Shown one piece after another: positions 42,683 through 52,398 of a stretch of 64,000 nucleotides of DNA. Origin of the DNA: Actinophytocola sp963727495 (lineage in GTDB: Bacteria; Actinomycetota; Actinomycetes; Mycobacteriales; Pseudonocardiaceae); assembly GCA_963727495.1 (NCBI GenBank), contig CAVSGQ010000007.1:124001-188000 (forward strand), written 5' to 3'. Under the pieces are notes generated by a model. That model did no database searches and was not told where the DNA came from. It was given only the letters and a program-made list of their open reading frames with translations. How positions within the stretch are numbered: the first letter of the stretch is position 1; each line of letters begins with the position of its first letter. The translations under genes were made by a program, and so were the position numbers.

Positions 42683-43580
42683 GTGGCCAGAGCTCTCCCC
42701 ACCCCGACGCCCGCTCCGTCGGCGAGCGGATCGAGCTGCTGCTCACCGGGCTGCAGTCCGGACGCGACAAGGAGACCGCCGAGGAGCTGGTGCGCCTGCT
42801 CGTCGAGATGTACGGCGAGGGGCTCGGCCGGATCGTCTCCGCGCTCGACGCCGGCCGTGGTCACCCGGCTCGCCGAGGACGACCTCGTGGAGAGCCTCCT
42901 GCTCCTGCACGACCTGCACCCGCTCGACGTGGACACCCGCATCGAGCGCGCGCTGGACCGGGTGCGCCCCTACCTCGGGTCGCACGCCGGCGGGGTCGAG
43001 TACCTCGGCGTGGACGCCGAGGGGGTGGCCCGGCTGCGGCTGGAGGGCAACTGCGAGGGCTGCGCGTCCTCGACGCTGACGGTGAAGATGGCGATCGAGG
43101 GCGCGATCCAGGACGCGGCGCCCGAGCTGCCGGCATCGAGGTGGCCGGCGTGGCCGAGCCGGAGCAGCCGGCCGCTCCCTGCTCCAGGTGGGTATGGGGC
43201 CACCGCCGGGCTGGCCGGCCGAGGCCGCGACACCACCGCGCGCCGCCCCGCCCGCGGGCGGCGGGTGGGCGACGCTGCCCGACCTCGGGCCGCCCACCGG
43301 CCGGCCGGTGGGCGTCGAGCTGGACGGCGTCGCGGTGCTGGTCTGCACGATCCGCGGCACGCTCTACGCGTACCGGGACGCGTGCGCGAGCTGCGACGCG
43401 TCGCTCGCCGGCGGCAGCCTGAACGGCAACCTGCTCACCTGCCCGTCGTGCGGCGCGCGGTTCAACGTCCGGCTCGCCGGACGGGGCGTGGACGGTGCCA
43501 CGCACCACCTCGACCCGCTGCCGCTGCTGACCGACAGCGCGGGCACCCGGGTCGCCGTGCCGCGGGCCGTGGCGTCATGA
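42683..43580 (+). pseudogene. NifU-domain plus four-Cys Rieske-like domain protein, several frameshifts
   Basis: Repaired, the product is about 300 residues: an N-terminal helical part (SVGERIELLLTGLQSGRDKE), a NifU C-terminal domain with LEGNCEGCASSTLTVKMAIE (CxxC Fe-S scaffold), a Pro/Ala linker, and a Rieske-like fold with DACASCDASLAGG and LTCPSCGARFNV. The clean stretch 43188-43580 alone covers the last domain. Ligands are C-x2-C/C-x2-C, not the C-x-H/C-x2-H of true Rieske proteins. Frame changes lie near 42700, 42855, 43130 and 43185. Probably delivers or relays through Fe-S clusters for the hydrogenase. Confidence 0.75.
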
Positions 43581-44242
43581 CCGGCCCCGGGCTGCGCCGG
43601 TTCGTCGGCCGGTCCGCGCCACCTGCCCGCCGCCGCCGCGAGCCTCGCAGGCCGCACCGGACGCCGGGCAGGCGGAGGTCGAGGCCTGCGAGATGTGCGG
43701 CACGCCGGCCGGGCCGGGCACGGGCACGTGGTCGACAGTGGAGAACCGGTCGCTGCTGTGCGCCTGCCGCGCCTGCTTCCTGCTGTTCACCCGGCCGGAC
43801 GCGGGCGGCGGACGGTTCCGCGTCGGTGCCCGAGCGTGCCTGCACGACCCGGACCGGCCACTCTCACGCTCGAGTGGGCGAGCCTCGGCATCCCCGTCGG
43901 CACGGTCGTTCTTCCTGCGCGGCACCGGCGGAACCGCGGCGCTTCTACCCGAGCCCGGCCGGTGCGACCGAGTGCCTGCTCGACCTCGACGCCTGGGCGA
44001 GCTGGACGGCTCGCACCCGCTGCTCGGCGCCGCGGCCGGCCGGAGGTCGAGGCCGTCCTCGTCCGCGGTCACGGCGACTCGGTCGAGTACTTCCTCGTGC
44101 CCGTCGACCTGTGCTACCAGCTCGTCGGGCTGGTCCGGTTGTACTGGAAGGGGTTCGACGGCGGGCAGGAGGCGCACGAGCACATCGACGCCTTCTTCGC
44201 CGTGCGGCACGCGCGACGGCGTTCGAACGCACCCGGAGCTGA
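43577..44242 (+). pseudogene. DUF5947-like hydrogenase-cluster protein, several frameshifts
   Basis: About 221 residues if repaired. Segments in different frames line up as one protein: EACEMCGTPAG with LLCACRACFLLFTRPDAGGG (two CxxC pairs, probably metal-binding), EWASLGIPVGT, a YPSPAGATECLLDLDAW stretch, then FLVPVDLCYQLVGLVRLYWKGFDGG and a C-terminus ending TAFERTRS. Start ATG 43577 overlaps the previous stop. The family name is from memory of actinobacterial hydrogenase clusters; function unknown. Confidence 0.65.
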
Positions 44243-44888
44243 CCTTGGCCGAGCTGGTCTTCGACTGTGTCGGCGCGACGGCCGACCGGCTTCGCCGTGT
44301 TGCCCTCGATCACGGTGCAGCCTGCGGATCACCGAGACCTCCGGTGAACGGGTGGAGGCGATCGCCCTGCGCTGCCAGATGCGGATCGAGCCGCACCTAC
44401 GCCGGTACTCGGCGGCCGAGGCGGAGGGCCTGCACGACCTGTTCGGCGACACCGGCCGCTGGGCGGAGACGCTCAAACCCATGCAGTTCGCCACGATCTC
44501 CACGATGGTGCCCGGGTTCACCGGCGCGACAACACATGCGCTGCCGCTGCCGTTCCCGTACGACCTGGAAGTCGCGGCCACCAAGTACTTCGCCGCGTTG
44601 GAGGACGGGGTGATCCCGCTGTTGCTGCTCTACAGCGGCACGGTGTTCGGGCTGCGGGACGGCCGGCTGTCGGTGCAGCAGGTGCCGTGGCGCAAGGAAA
44701 GCTCGTTCCCCCTGCCGGTGGCGGTGTGGCGGGAGGCCGTCGACCTGCACTACCCGGACAGCGCGTGGTTGCGCGTGCGGCGGGAGACGATGGCCGCCCT
44801 GCGCAGTTACAAGACACACAACGCACTGCCCACCTGGGACGCGACGCTGACCGCGCTGCTCGCCGAGGTCCGGGAACGACGGATGTAG
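44227..44888 (+). pseudogene. DUF6084-like hydrogenase-cluster protein, two frameshifts near the 5' end
   Basis: Conserved reading: PELTLAELVFDCVGATADR, then after one extra C (near 44290) FAVLPSITVQ, and after another (near 44328) LRITETSGERVEAIALRCQ. From there the frame is open to 44888 with LKPMQFATISTMVPGFTG, LPFPYDLEVAATKYFAAL and PLLLLYSGTVF. About 215 residues, soluble. The true start is uncertain (TTG 44245 or an altered start near 44239). Family name from memory; always next to the DUF5947-like gene in such clusters. Confidence 0.65.
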
Positions 44889-44904
44889 GAGGGGACGGGG
44901 TGTC

Positions 44905-45009
44905 ATGCTGGCTCGGCTGATCAAGCTCGCGCTGGTGGCGCTGCTGGTCGTCGTGGTCGTCCAGGCGGTGCCGGACATCAGGCGGTACCTGGCGATCCGC
45001 CGGATGTGA
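44905..45009 (+). CDS. 34-residue single-span membrane peptide (DUF6893-like)
   Basis: MLARLIKLALVALLVVVVVQ followed by a basic AVPDIRRYLAIRRM tail: one transmembrane helix with a positively charged C-terminus. GGAGGGGACGGGG precedes ATG 44905. It closes the hydrogenase structural operon, 16 bp after the DUF6084-like gene. With no other membrane protein in the cluster it could tether the enzyme to the membrane (inference). Confidence 0.75.
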   Translation: MLARLIKLALVALLVVVVVQAVPDIRRYLAIRRM

Positions 45010-45012
45010 TCC

Positions 45013-47299
45013 TCAGCCGCGGTCCCGGGCGGCCGCGACGGCGGCCTGGCCGAGGCTGATGCCGCCGTCGTTGGGCGGCACCCGCGCGTGGGTGAGCACC
45101 CGGAAGCCCGGCCCGCTCAGCCGGTCGACGCAGCCCGTCGAGCAGCAGGAGGTTCTGGAACACGCCGCCGGACAGCGCGACGGTCGCCGACCCCGGTGGT
45201 GTCGCGCACGCCGCAAGCACGTGCGCGACGATCACGTCGACCACGCCGTGGTGGAACCGTGCCGCGATCACCGCCGGTCGGCACGCCCGGCGAGCAGGTC
45301 CTCGGCCGCCGCGCGCACGAGGTCCGCGCCCCGGCCACGGAACCGTCCACCGCCGACCGGGTAGCCGTCGCGCTCCGCCGGGTCGGCGAGCTGCTCGAGC
45401 TCGACCGCGGCCTGCCCCTCGTAGTTGATCGTGTCGCGCAGCCCGAGCAGCGCCGACACGGCGTCGAACAGCCGGCCGGCGCTGGAGGTCGGCGGCGAGT
45501 TCGTCCCGGTCGCGGGCGACCGCGAGCACGTCGGCCCACCGGGACTCGTTGCGCCGCAGCACGTCCAGCCCCGCGGGCGCCGCCGCGTAGGCGGCGTCGA
45601 GATAGGCGGCGGCCATCCGCCACGGCTGGCGGATGGCCGCCGTGCCGCCCGGCATCGGGACCGGCGCCAGATGGCCGACCCGCTCGAAGCCGGTGAGGTC
45701 GGCGACCAGGAACTCGCCGCCCCAGATGGTGCCGTCGGTGCCGTAGCCCGAGGCCGTCGAACGCGACGCCCGAGCACCGGTCCGGGCTCGCCGTTGTCGG
45801 CCAGGCACGCGGCGATGTGCGCGTGGTGGTGCTGCACGCCCACCAGCTCGGTGTCCAGCTCGGCGTGCATCGCAGGGCGTGTTTGGTGGACAGGTACTCG
45901 GGGTGCAGGTCGTGCGCGACCACGACCGGCTCGACGTCGAAGAGCCTGCGGAAGTGCTCGATGCCCTCGGTGTAGGAACGCAGCGTCTCGTAGTTCTCGA
46001 GGTCGCCGATGTGGTGCGAGACGAACGCGCGCCGGTCCTCGGCCAGGCAGAAGGTGTTCTTCAGCTCGGCGCCGCAGGCGAGGATCGGCCGGGGCGCCGG
46101 CCGGCGCAGCTCGACGGGCTCCGGCACGTAGCCGCGGGAGCGCCGCAGCACCGACTCGCGGCCGCGGAACGGGCGCACCACCGAGTCGTCGGTGCGGATG
46201 TGGATGGGCCGGTCGTGGGTGAGGAACGCGTCGGCGATGCCGGCCAGCCGGCGCCGGGCGTCGTCGTCGCGGTAGGCGATCGGCTCGTCGGAGACGTTGC
46301 CGCTGGTGAGCACGATCGGTGCGCCGACCGCGGCCAGCAGCAGGTGGTGCAGCGGGGTGTAGGGCAGCATCAACCCCAGCTGCCGGTTCGCGGGCGCCAC
46401 CGCGGGCGCCACCGAGGGCGCATGCCCGCCGTCGCCGGCGGGCGAGCAGCACGATCGGGCGTCGCCGGGCGGTCGAGCAGCTCGACCGCGGGCGGGTCCA
46501 GCTCGCACAGCTCACCCGCGGCGTCCACGCCCGGCACCATGACGGCGAACGGCTTGTCCTCGCGGTGCTTGCGCGTCCGCAGCGCGGCGGCGGCGGCCTC
46601 GTGTGCGGCGAGCACGGCGAGGTGGTAGCCGCCGAGCCCCTTGACCGCCAGCACCCGTCCGGCCCGCAGCAGGCCGGCCGCCCCGGCGACCGGGTCGCCG
46701 GGATGTTCCGCGCCCGTCGGGTCGAGCAGGCGCAGCCGCGGCCCGCAGGCGGGGCAGCAGGTCGGCTGCGCGTGGAAACGGCGGTCGGCGGGGTCGTGGT
46801 ACTCGGCCGCGCACCGCGGGCACATGGCGAACGCCGCCATCGTGGTCAGCGGGCGGTCGTAGGGCACGTCGCGCACGATGGTGAACCGCGGTCCGCAGTT
46901 GGTGCAGTTGATGAACGGGTAGCCGAACCGGCGGTCGGCCGGGTCGGCCAGCTCACGCAGGCAGTCGTCGCAGGTGGCGCTGTCGGGCGAGACGAGAGTG
47001 CGGCGGCGGCCGGCGCCGTCGCTGGCGACGATGCGGAACCCGGTGGCCCCGGTCGGCTCGGCCGCGACCGCGGTGACGGCCTCGATCCGCGCGAGCGGCG
47101 GCGGGTGCCCGGCCAGGTCCGCCAGGAACGCCTCGACCTGCGAGGGGGATCCCTCGACCTCGACGAAGACGCCGTCGACGTCGTTGCCCACCCGCCCGGC
47201 GAGTCCGATGCGCGTGGCGAGCCCGTGGACGAACGGCCGGAACCCGACCCCCTGCACGACCCCCTCGACCCGAACGTTGCGCCGGACCCGATCACTCAC
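45013..47299 (-). pseudogene. hypF: carbamoyltransferase HypF, multiple frameshifts
   Basis: Makes the carbamoyl group that becomes the cyanide ligands. Repaired length is about 760 residues, normal for HypF. N-terminal acylphosphatase domain (GVVQGVGFRPFVHGLA), double zinc fingers (CDDCLRELADP, NCTNCGPRF, CPRCAAEYHDP, CCPACGPRL), YrdC-like domain (GLGGYHLAVLA, RKHREDKPFAVM, LTSGNVSDEPI) and Kae1-like domain (GVQHHHAHIAACLADNG, FHHGVVDVIVAHVL, LSGGVFQNLLLLDG) are all recognisable but in changing frames, with breaks near 46440, 45870, 45760, 45480, 45290 and 45130. GTG 47299 start. Sequencing error seems likely because the maturation set would otherwise be incomplete. Confidence 0.85.
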
Positions 47300-47339
47300 C
47301 CACTCAGGCTAGTGTCCCGCGCCGGGCATCGCCGCGGGC

Positions 47340-47465
47340 CGGGTCACCCGCGTGGCGGGTCGGCTCACCCGCGTGGCGGGCCGGGTCACCCGCGTGAGAG
47401 GTCGGGTCACCCGCGTGAGGGGTCGGCTCGGCGACGTGAGAGGTCGGCTCGTCGGTGTAACGCGT
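47340..47465. repeat. 21-bp tandem repeat, six copies (last two degenerate)
   Basis: Units start at 47340, 47361, 47382, 47403, 47424 and 47445; the core is GGGTCACCCGCGTG followed by a variable RGGT part. The array fills the gap between the hypF start and the stop of the SnoaL-like gene. Confidence 0.85.
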
Positions 47466-47466
47466 T

Positions 47467-47955
47467 CTAGCTGGTGGGCTGTGGCGTGGCGGACCAGCGG
47501 TTGGCGGTGAGCCGGAAGCTGGGCAGGTCGTCGAGCGAGAGCATCGCCTCGTAGGTGCGCTGGTAGCCGGTGTGCCGGATGCGCCAGCGGCTGTCGGCCT
47601 CGCGCGTGTAGCGGTCCTCGTAGAACGCGGCGCCGGTGATCACCACGCGGTGCTCGGTGGCGATCACGGTGTCCTCGAAGCACCACACGCCGGTCGCGTC
47701 GTCGCCGTCGATGTCGATCTCCGGCTGGCCGGCGAGGTGCACGGTGATCATGTCCGGGCCGAGCTTGTCGCGCAGGAAGCCCACGATCGCGTCGCGTCCG
47801 GCCAGGCTCAGCGGCCTGCCCAGCGCGGGCGTGCCGTAGTCGGCCGTGGCGTCGGCGGTGAAGGTGTCCGCGATCTCGTCCCAGTTCTTCGTGTCGACGC
47901 AGCGCAGGTAGCGGTGCTTGAGGCGCTTGATCTCTTCGAGTGCGGCGAGGTCCAT
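47467..47955 (-). CDS. SnoaL-like (NTF2 fold) protein
   Basis: 162 residues. IKRLKHRYLRCVDTKNWDEIADTF is the first helix of SnoaL_4/NTF2-like domains, with GRDAIVGFLRDKL, VWCFEDTVIATEHRVVITGAAFYEDRY and WRIRHTGYQRTYEA following. The fold occurs in ketosteroid isomerase-like and hydroxylase-accessory enzymes. ATG 47955; a KstR-like palindrome is 35-46 bp upstream. No direct link with the hydrogenase. Confidence 0.82.
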   Translation of the reverse strand: MDLAALEEIKRLKHRYLRCVDTKNWDEIADTFTADATADYGTPALGRPLSLAGRDAIVGFLRDKLGPDMITVHLAGQPEIDIDGDDATGVWCFEDTVIATEHRVVITGAAFYEDRYTREADSRWRIRHTGYQRTYEAMLSLDDLPSFRLTANRWSATPQPTS

Positions 47956-47989
47956 GGCCCAAGCTTCCGCCCGATCGTCACCACGCACA

Positions 47990-48001
47990 AGAACGTGTTC
48001 T
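47990..48001. promoter_or_regulatory. AGAAC-GT-GTTCT palindrome upstream of the SnoaL-like gene
   Basis: Twelve-base palindrome with the AACNNGTT core used by KstR-type TetR regulators of steroid catabolism, at a suitable distance from the start at 47955. The outer flanking T and A of the KstR consensus are absent, so the regulator is uncertain. Confidence 0.4.
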
Positions 48002-48133
48002 CATTCGATCATGTGTCGGGCCTCCGGCGGCCCGGGCCGGCGCGGCCCCGCCTCGTAGGCGTCGACCGGGTGGTCCCGCGCGTGGCGCTGGAGGGCAGGC
48101 GCGGGACCACCGCGACCGGTCGTGCGGCGCCGG

Positions 48134-48793
48134 TCAGCCGGCCGTCCAGGTGATCTCGGTGCGGTCCGAGTCGATGTCGAGGTAGAAGCCGAAGACGACC
48201 TTGCCGACGTCCTGCCCGGCCGGCGCGACGTAGACGTCGCACTCGGTGAACGTGGCACCGACCGCCAGCGTGTCCGGCGGGGTCCCCTCACACGGTGTGA
48301 ACTCGCCCAGCAGGCTGAGCCGGTTGAGCGGGTCGCCGTCGGTGTTGTGCACCTCGATCAGGCCGAAGATGCCACCCGGCTCCATCGGCTTCGGGCCGAC
48401 GTTGCGGAACTTCATCGTGACGTAGAACGGCTCGCTCACCTTGGTCTGCGCGTCGAGATCGAAGTCCTTCATGTCGTCGATCGAGCCCTTCTTCACCGAG
48501 ACGGCGGTGACCGCGAGCTTCGTCGACTGCTTGCTGTCGGTCTTCGTCGCGTACCGCACGGTCGCGGTCTTGCCCACGGCCAGCGTGGTCCCGGTCGGCG
48601 TGAGGGCCGAGTCGCCACCGCCGGTCGCGGGTGGCGTCGACGGCGGGGGTGGCGGCTCGCTCGACGCGACCGCCGGTTTCGCCTCCCCGGCCGTTCCCGG
48701 CGTGTCCGCCGGCTGCCCCGACACCGTGCTGCTGCACGCGGTGAGTGCCAGCGCGGCGGCGCAGACGACTGTGGCGATCTTCCTGTGACTCAT
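48134..48793 (-). CDS. secreted lipoprotein, DUF4352-like
   Basis: 219 residues. Signal peptide with lipobox LTAC (Cys20), so anchored on the outer face of the membrane. A Pro/Ser/Ala linker to about 60 is followed by an Ig-like beta domain (KTATVRYATKT, VSEPFYVTMKFRNVGPKPMEP, VGKVVFGFYLDID) of the DUF4352/telomeric-repeat-factor-like type. Function unknown; common single-gene surface protein in actinobacteria. Confidence 0.82.
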   Translation of the reverse strand: MSHRKIATVVCAAALALTACSSTVSGQPADTPGTAGEAKPAVASSEPPPPPSTPPATGGGDSALTPTGTTLAVGKTATVRYATKTDSKQSTKLAVTAVSVKKGSIDDMKDFDLDAQTKVSEPFYVTMKFRNVGPKPMEPGGIFGLIEVHNTDGDPLNRLSLLGEFTPCEGTPPDTLAVGATFTECDVYVAPAGQDVGKVVFGFYLDIDSDRTEITWTAG

Positions 48794-48891
48794 CCCGGTT
48801 ACCCCTCTTCAGGCTCGCGCTCTCGCGGCGTCACCCGGTGGGCGTTCCACCGGTGTTCCATCGCGTGGAACGTGCGTGGGGCACGGACCGG

Positions 48892-50820
48892 TCAGGGGTG
48901 GTAGGAGCAGAGCATGCCGGTGTGCACGGTGTCCCGCAGGTGCGCGCCGATCGCCAGGTCGGCCTCGTCGATGCGGGCGAGGGTGCGGCGGATGGCCTTG
49001 CCGACGGAGATCCGGGCCCGCTCGGCCTCGTCCGGGAACCGCCGGGTGCGGCCGGCCAGCCCGGTGGCCGCGGCCAGCTCGGCGATCACCCAGTCCCGCT
49101 CGGCGCGCACCTGCTCGGCCCGGGTGAGCTCGCCGTTCGACTCCAGCTCGTCGATCCGGGCGCCCAGCGCGGCGAGCCGGTCGCGGTAGCGCACGACCGC
49201 GGTGTCGTCGAGCACCGGCTGGCCGGACATGCGGGTCACGGCGCCGTCCTGGGTGCCCGCACCCGCGACCAGCCGCGCGGCGTGCACCTCCGCGCCGGGG
49301 TTGGCCACCAGGGTCGCCAGGTGCGCCATCCCCACGCTGTGCCCGACGACCGCGGTCCGCTCGCCCCACTCGATCCGCCAGCTCTCGCCGTCGCGGACGC
49401 AGACCGCGACGGCGCCGGCCCGCGCGCCGTCGGCCATCCCGACGCCGAACGTCGCGGCCTCGTCCCGGGCGGTCGCCAGCGCCCCGCGCGCCGCCGCGGC
49501 GTCGCCCGGACCGCCCCGCATCGTCAGCGCCCGCGCGTACCGCCGGCGGGACACCGTCACGGCGGGCCAGTGCATGATCGCGAGGTTCTCCCGGATCGCC
49601 TCCTGGAGGTGCTCGACCGCCCGGTCCAGGTCGCCCGTGGTCATCGCGGCCACGCCGAGGGTGTGTTGCGCGGAGCCGAAGCAGGCGATGCCGAGGCTCA
49701 CCATCGCGGGCAGGCGCGCGTACGGGAGGACCAGCTCGTAGACCCGCGCCGCGACGTCCGCGTCGCCGAGCAGGTGGGCCGCCTCCGCCACGCCGCTCAT
49801 CGTCACCAGCCAGGTGCTCGACCGGGGCAGGTCGGTGAGGTCGTTGCGGCACAGGGTGGCCAGCGTGGAGCTCGCGGTCAGCCGGTCGCCCGCGGTGGCC
49901 GCCGCGACGGCGAGCGCGGCGAAGTAGGAGTTGTCCACCACGCTGAGCGTGGGCGAGTGCACCAGCTCGCGCAGCATCGCCAGCAGCTCGGCGACCCGGC
50001 CCTGGTACCAGCGGATCGCGAACAGCTGCCCGCCGAACCAGCCGGCCCAGTCGACGTCGCCGGCGGTGGCCCCGCGCTCGGCGCACTCCTTGGCCAGCGT
50101 CTCGGCGTCGTCGAACCGCCCGGCCCGCACGGCGAGCATCACCTCGATGGCGCTGACCACGAAGCCGACCGCGAGGTGGTCGCGGTCGGCCAGCATCCGG
50201 CGCAGCTCGGTGAGCCGGCGGCGCGCCTGCGGGTCGCCGTCGAGGAACATGTCGACGGTCTGCCAGAGCAGGCCCATCAGCAGGTCGCTGCGGCGGCCGG
50301 TGCGGAAGCTCTCCTCGACCAGCTCGGCGGCCAGGGTCCGCCGCAGCGGCCCGTGGTCGGGGCCGAGCAGGCAGTGGTGGGCCAGGCTCAGCGCCTCCGC
50401 GCGGGCCATCGGGTCCTCCGCCCGCCGGGCCTCGTCGAGCGCGGCGAGGATCCCGTCGTGCCGCCCGGCCCGGTAGTCGGTCTCGCCGGCCAGCCGGACC
50501 CGCAGCTGCAGGGCGACCGAGCTGGTCGGCTCGACCAGCGACAGCGCGTGCCGCAGCCGGGCGTGCAGCTGGGCGGAACCGGCGAGCGTGCGCTGCTCGT
50601 GCACCCACAGCCCGCCCAGACCCAGTGCGGCGGCCGCGATCGCCCCGGCGTCGCCCGCCCGTTCGGCCTCGCGGTAGGCCGCCTCGAACCGCTCGCGGCT
50701 GGTCACCAGGTCGCCGTCGGCGGTCAGCGCGTGCGCCCCGGCGGCGAGCCGGGACCCGATGTCGGCGGCGGTCTCCACCGCGGCCGGTTCCGCCTCGCTC
50801 ACGCACTCCCGCACAACCAC
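48892..50820 (-). CDS. large helical-repeat (TPR-like) protein, C-terminal part of LuxR/AAA-type regulators
   Basis: 642 residues, soluble, alpha-helical repeats throughout (for example RERFEAAYREAERAGDAGAIAAAA and VARVYELVLPYARLPAMVS in pieces). The last 80 residues (ARISVGKAIRRTLARIDEADLAIGAHLRDTV in pieces) are a tail often found at the end of actinobacterial ATPase/TPR regulators. There is no N-terminal ATPase or DNA-binding domain. Start GTG 50820. Role unknown; perhaps a protein-protein scaffold. Confidence 0.65.
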   Translation of the reverse strand: MVVRECVSEAEPAAVETAADIGSRLAAGAHALTADGDLVTSRERFEAAYREAERAGDAGAIAAAALGLGGLWVHEQRTLAGSAQLHARLRHALSLVEPTSSVALQLRVRLAGETDYRAGRHDGILAALDEARRAEDPMARAEALSLAHHCLLGPDHGPLRRTLAAELVEESFRTGRRSDLLMGLLWQTVDMFLDGDPQARRRLTELRRMLADRDHLAVGFVVSAIEVMLAVRAGRFDDAETLAKECAERGATAGDVDWAGWFGGQLFAIRWYQGRVAELLAMLRELVHSPTLSVVDNSYFAALAVAAATAGDRLTASSTLATLCRNDLTDLPRSSTWLVTMSGVAEAAHLLGDADVAARVYELVLPYARLPAMVSLGIACFGSAQHTLGVAAMTTGDLDRAVEHLQEAIRENLAIMHWPAVTVSRRRYARALTMRGGPGDAAAARGALATARDEAATFGVGMADGARAGAVAVCVRDGESWRIEWGERTAVVGHSVGMAHLATLVANPGAEVHAARLVAGAGTQDGAVTRMSGQPVLDDTAVVRYRDRLAALGARIDELESNGELTRAEQVRAERDWVIAELAAATGLAGRTRRFPDEAERARISVGKAIRRTLARIDEADLAIGAHLRDTVHTGMLCSYHP

Positions 50821-50984
50821 GTCACCCCTCGCCGCCCGGGGGTCCGCTCCCCGCGGCGGCCCGCAACCCTCTCACGATGTCGACGCCCGGTACCGCCGGA
50901 AAGTTCACCAGCCGGCTCGATATGTCTCGATGTCGCCGACCGGACACGGCACGTTAGGGGCGGGCATGCAGTGCCCCGGCCGGT

Positions 50985-51719
50985 TCATGTGGACAGTGCG
51001 GCCGCGGGCCGGCGGGCCGGGGTGGCCGCGGCGCGCAACCGGGTGAGCGAGACGACGTGCAGGGCGATCGCCAGCGGCACGGCCGCGGTGGGCACCAGGG
51101 CGAGCGGGAGAAGGCGCAGCGCGTCGGTGTTCGGGGTGACGTCCAGGACGCCGTAGCCGACCAGCAGCGCGGTGCCCGCGGCGACGACCAGGTCGACGAT
51201 GCCCAGCACGTTGAACCGGACCGCCGCACGACGGCCGCCGCCGCGGGCGAGCCGGCGGGCGACGAACGGCGCGGCCACCCCGATCGCGATGTCACCGAGC
51301 CCTGCCGGCAGCGCGAACACCGCCGGCAGGTGGCCGAGGGCCAGCACGACCAGGAACACCACGCCGATGACCCGCAGCGTGTGCGGTACCGCGAGCCGCG
51401 CCGGCGTGCCGGGGTCGGCCAGGACGCGGGCCACGACGGGGATCCGGGTGGCCAGCAGCGGCGTGCCGAGCGCGCCGGCGAACGCCACCAGGAACCAGGG
51501 AATCCCCTTCGCGGAGTAGGCGCCGGCCGCGGCCAGCACACCGGTGGCCACCAGCCAGCCGGCCCAGCCCGCGGCCAGCGTCGCGGCCACCGTCGCCGCC
51601 GTGCGGCGGCCCGTTCCGGCGGCGACCGCGGTGCGGAACAGCGCGGCGGCGGTCAGCGCCGGGATGCCGAGCGCGGCGACCGTCACCAGTGCCCAGATGT
51701 AGATCGGCAGGTCGTACAT
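50985..51719 (-). CDS. multi-span membrane protein, unknown function
   Basis: 244 residues with seven to eight hydrophobic helices, starting MYDLPIYIWALVTVAALGIP. GGAG precedes ATG 51719. Short charged loops (RRLARGGGRRAAV) lie on the inside. It follows another membrane protein gene by 24 bp on the same strand; no transporter motif was recognised. Confidence 0.65.
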   Translation of the reverse strand: MYDLPIYIWALVTVAALGIPALTAAALFRTAVAAGTGRRTAATVAATLAAGWAGWLVATGVLAAAGAYSAKGIPWFLVAFAGALGTPLLATRIPVVARVLADPGTPARLAVPHTLRVIGVVFLVVLALGHLPAVFALPAGLGDIAIGVAAPFVARRLARGGGRRAAVRFNVLGIVDLVVAAGTALLVGYGVLDVTPNTDALRLLPLALVPTAAVPLAIALHVVSLTRLRAAATPARRPAAALST

Positions 51720-51743
51720 GACAGGACTCCTTCACTTGTCGGC

Positions 51744-52232
51744 TCACCCGGCCCGGCGGGACCGCGAGCGGTCCGGCCGGTACAGGCCGAGAGCCACGTT
51801 GACGACGAGCAGCACGCTCGCCACGGACGGGAACAGCGCGATGCGCAGGCGTTGCGCGCCGGTGAGCGGCCGGGCGGACAGCGCGGCGGCGGCCGTGTCG
51901 GCGAGGGCGGGTTCGAGCACGACGAGCACGACGACGGTCAGCACCGTGGTGATCGCGAGCTTGGCCGCCACCCACACGTGGGTCACCGGGCTCGTCCGGG
52001 ACAGCACGGCCTGCAGCACCCCGGTGCCGAGCGCGAGCAGCGCGAGCGGCGCGATCAGCCACGCCTCGACCAGGTGGGCGGCCGGGTAGACGGTTCTCGG
52101 GTCCGTGCCGCGCAGACCGGCGACACCGAGCGCGACCATCACCAGCGCGGCGCCGAGCGCGCCGACGGCGACGACGATGTGGGCGGTGAGCAGCGGCCTG
52201 CGCCACCGCGGAACGGGAACGGATGTGGTCAT
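51744..52232 (-). CDS. four-span membrane protein (DUF2269-like)
   Basis: 162 residues from ATG 52232: RPLLTAHIVVAVGALGAALVMV, then ALLALGTGVLQAVLSR, WVAAKLAITTVLTVVVLVVL and a last helix near the C-terminus, ending in a basic RSRSRRAG tail. The pattern is like small DUF2269/DUF2269-related proteins. Divergent from the sensor kinase gene and probably co-transcribed with the next membrane gene; may be a target of that two-component system. Confidence 0.65.
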   Translation of the reverse strand: MTTSVPVPRWRRPLLTAHIVVAVGALGAALVMVALGVAGLRGTDPRTVYPAAHLVEAWLIAPLALLALGTGVLQAVLSRTSPVTHVWVAAKLAITTVLTVVVLVVLEPALADTAAAALSARPLTGAQRLRIALFPSVASVLLVVNVALGLYRPDRSRSRRAG

Positions 52233-52398
52233 GGCGGCGATGCTGCCGCCCGCGCGGCCGCCGGGCGTCCCGCCCACGGCGTCGGTTTCCGCTGCTCCCG
52301 GGACCGTAGCGGGCGGCACGCGTACTCCCCCGGTGGTAGCCAGGAGTCACTCCCGCCGGGGAACGCCCGGCGGGCGGCGGTCCGTCTACTGTTCGCGC

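Noticed and set aside
41207..44242. 1011-codon open frame covering hhyL and the following genes
   Set aside because: It is an out-of-frame shadow of hhyL; only its extreme 3' part coincides with a real segment (end of the DUF5947-like gene).
47340..47465. 21-bp repeats as a CRISPR array
   Set aside because: The units are contiguous without spacers and no cas genes are present.
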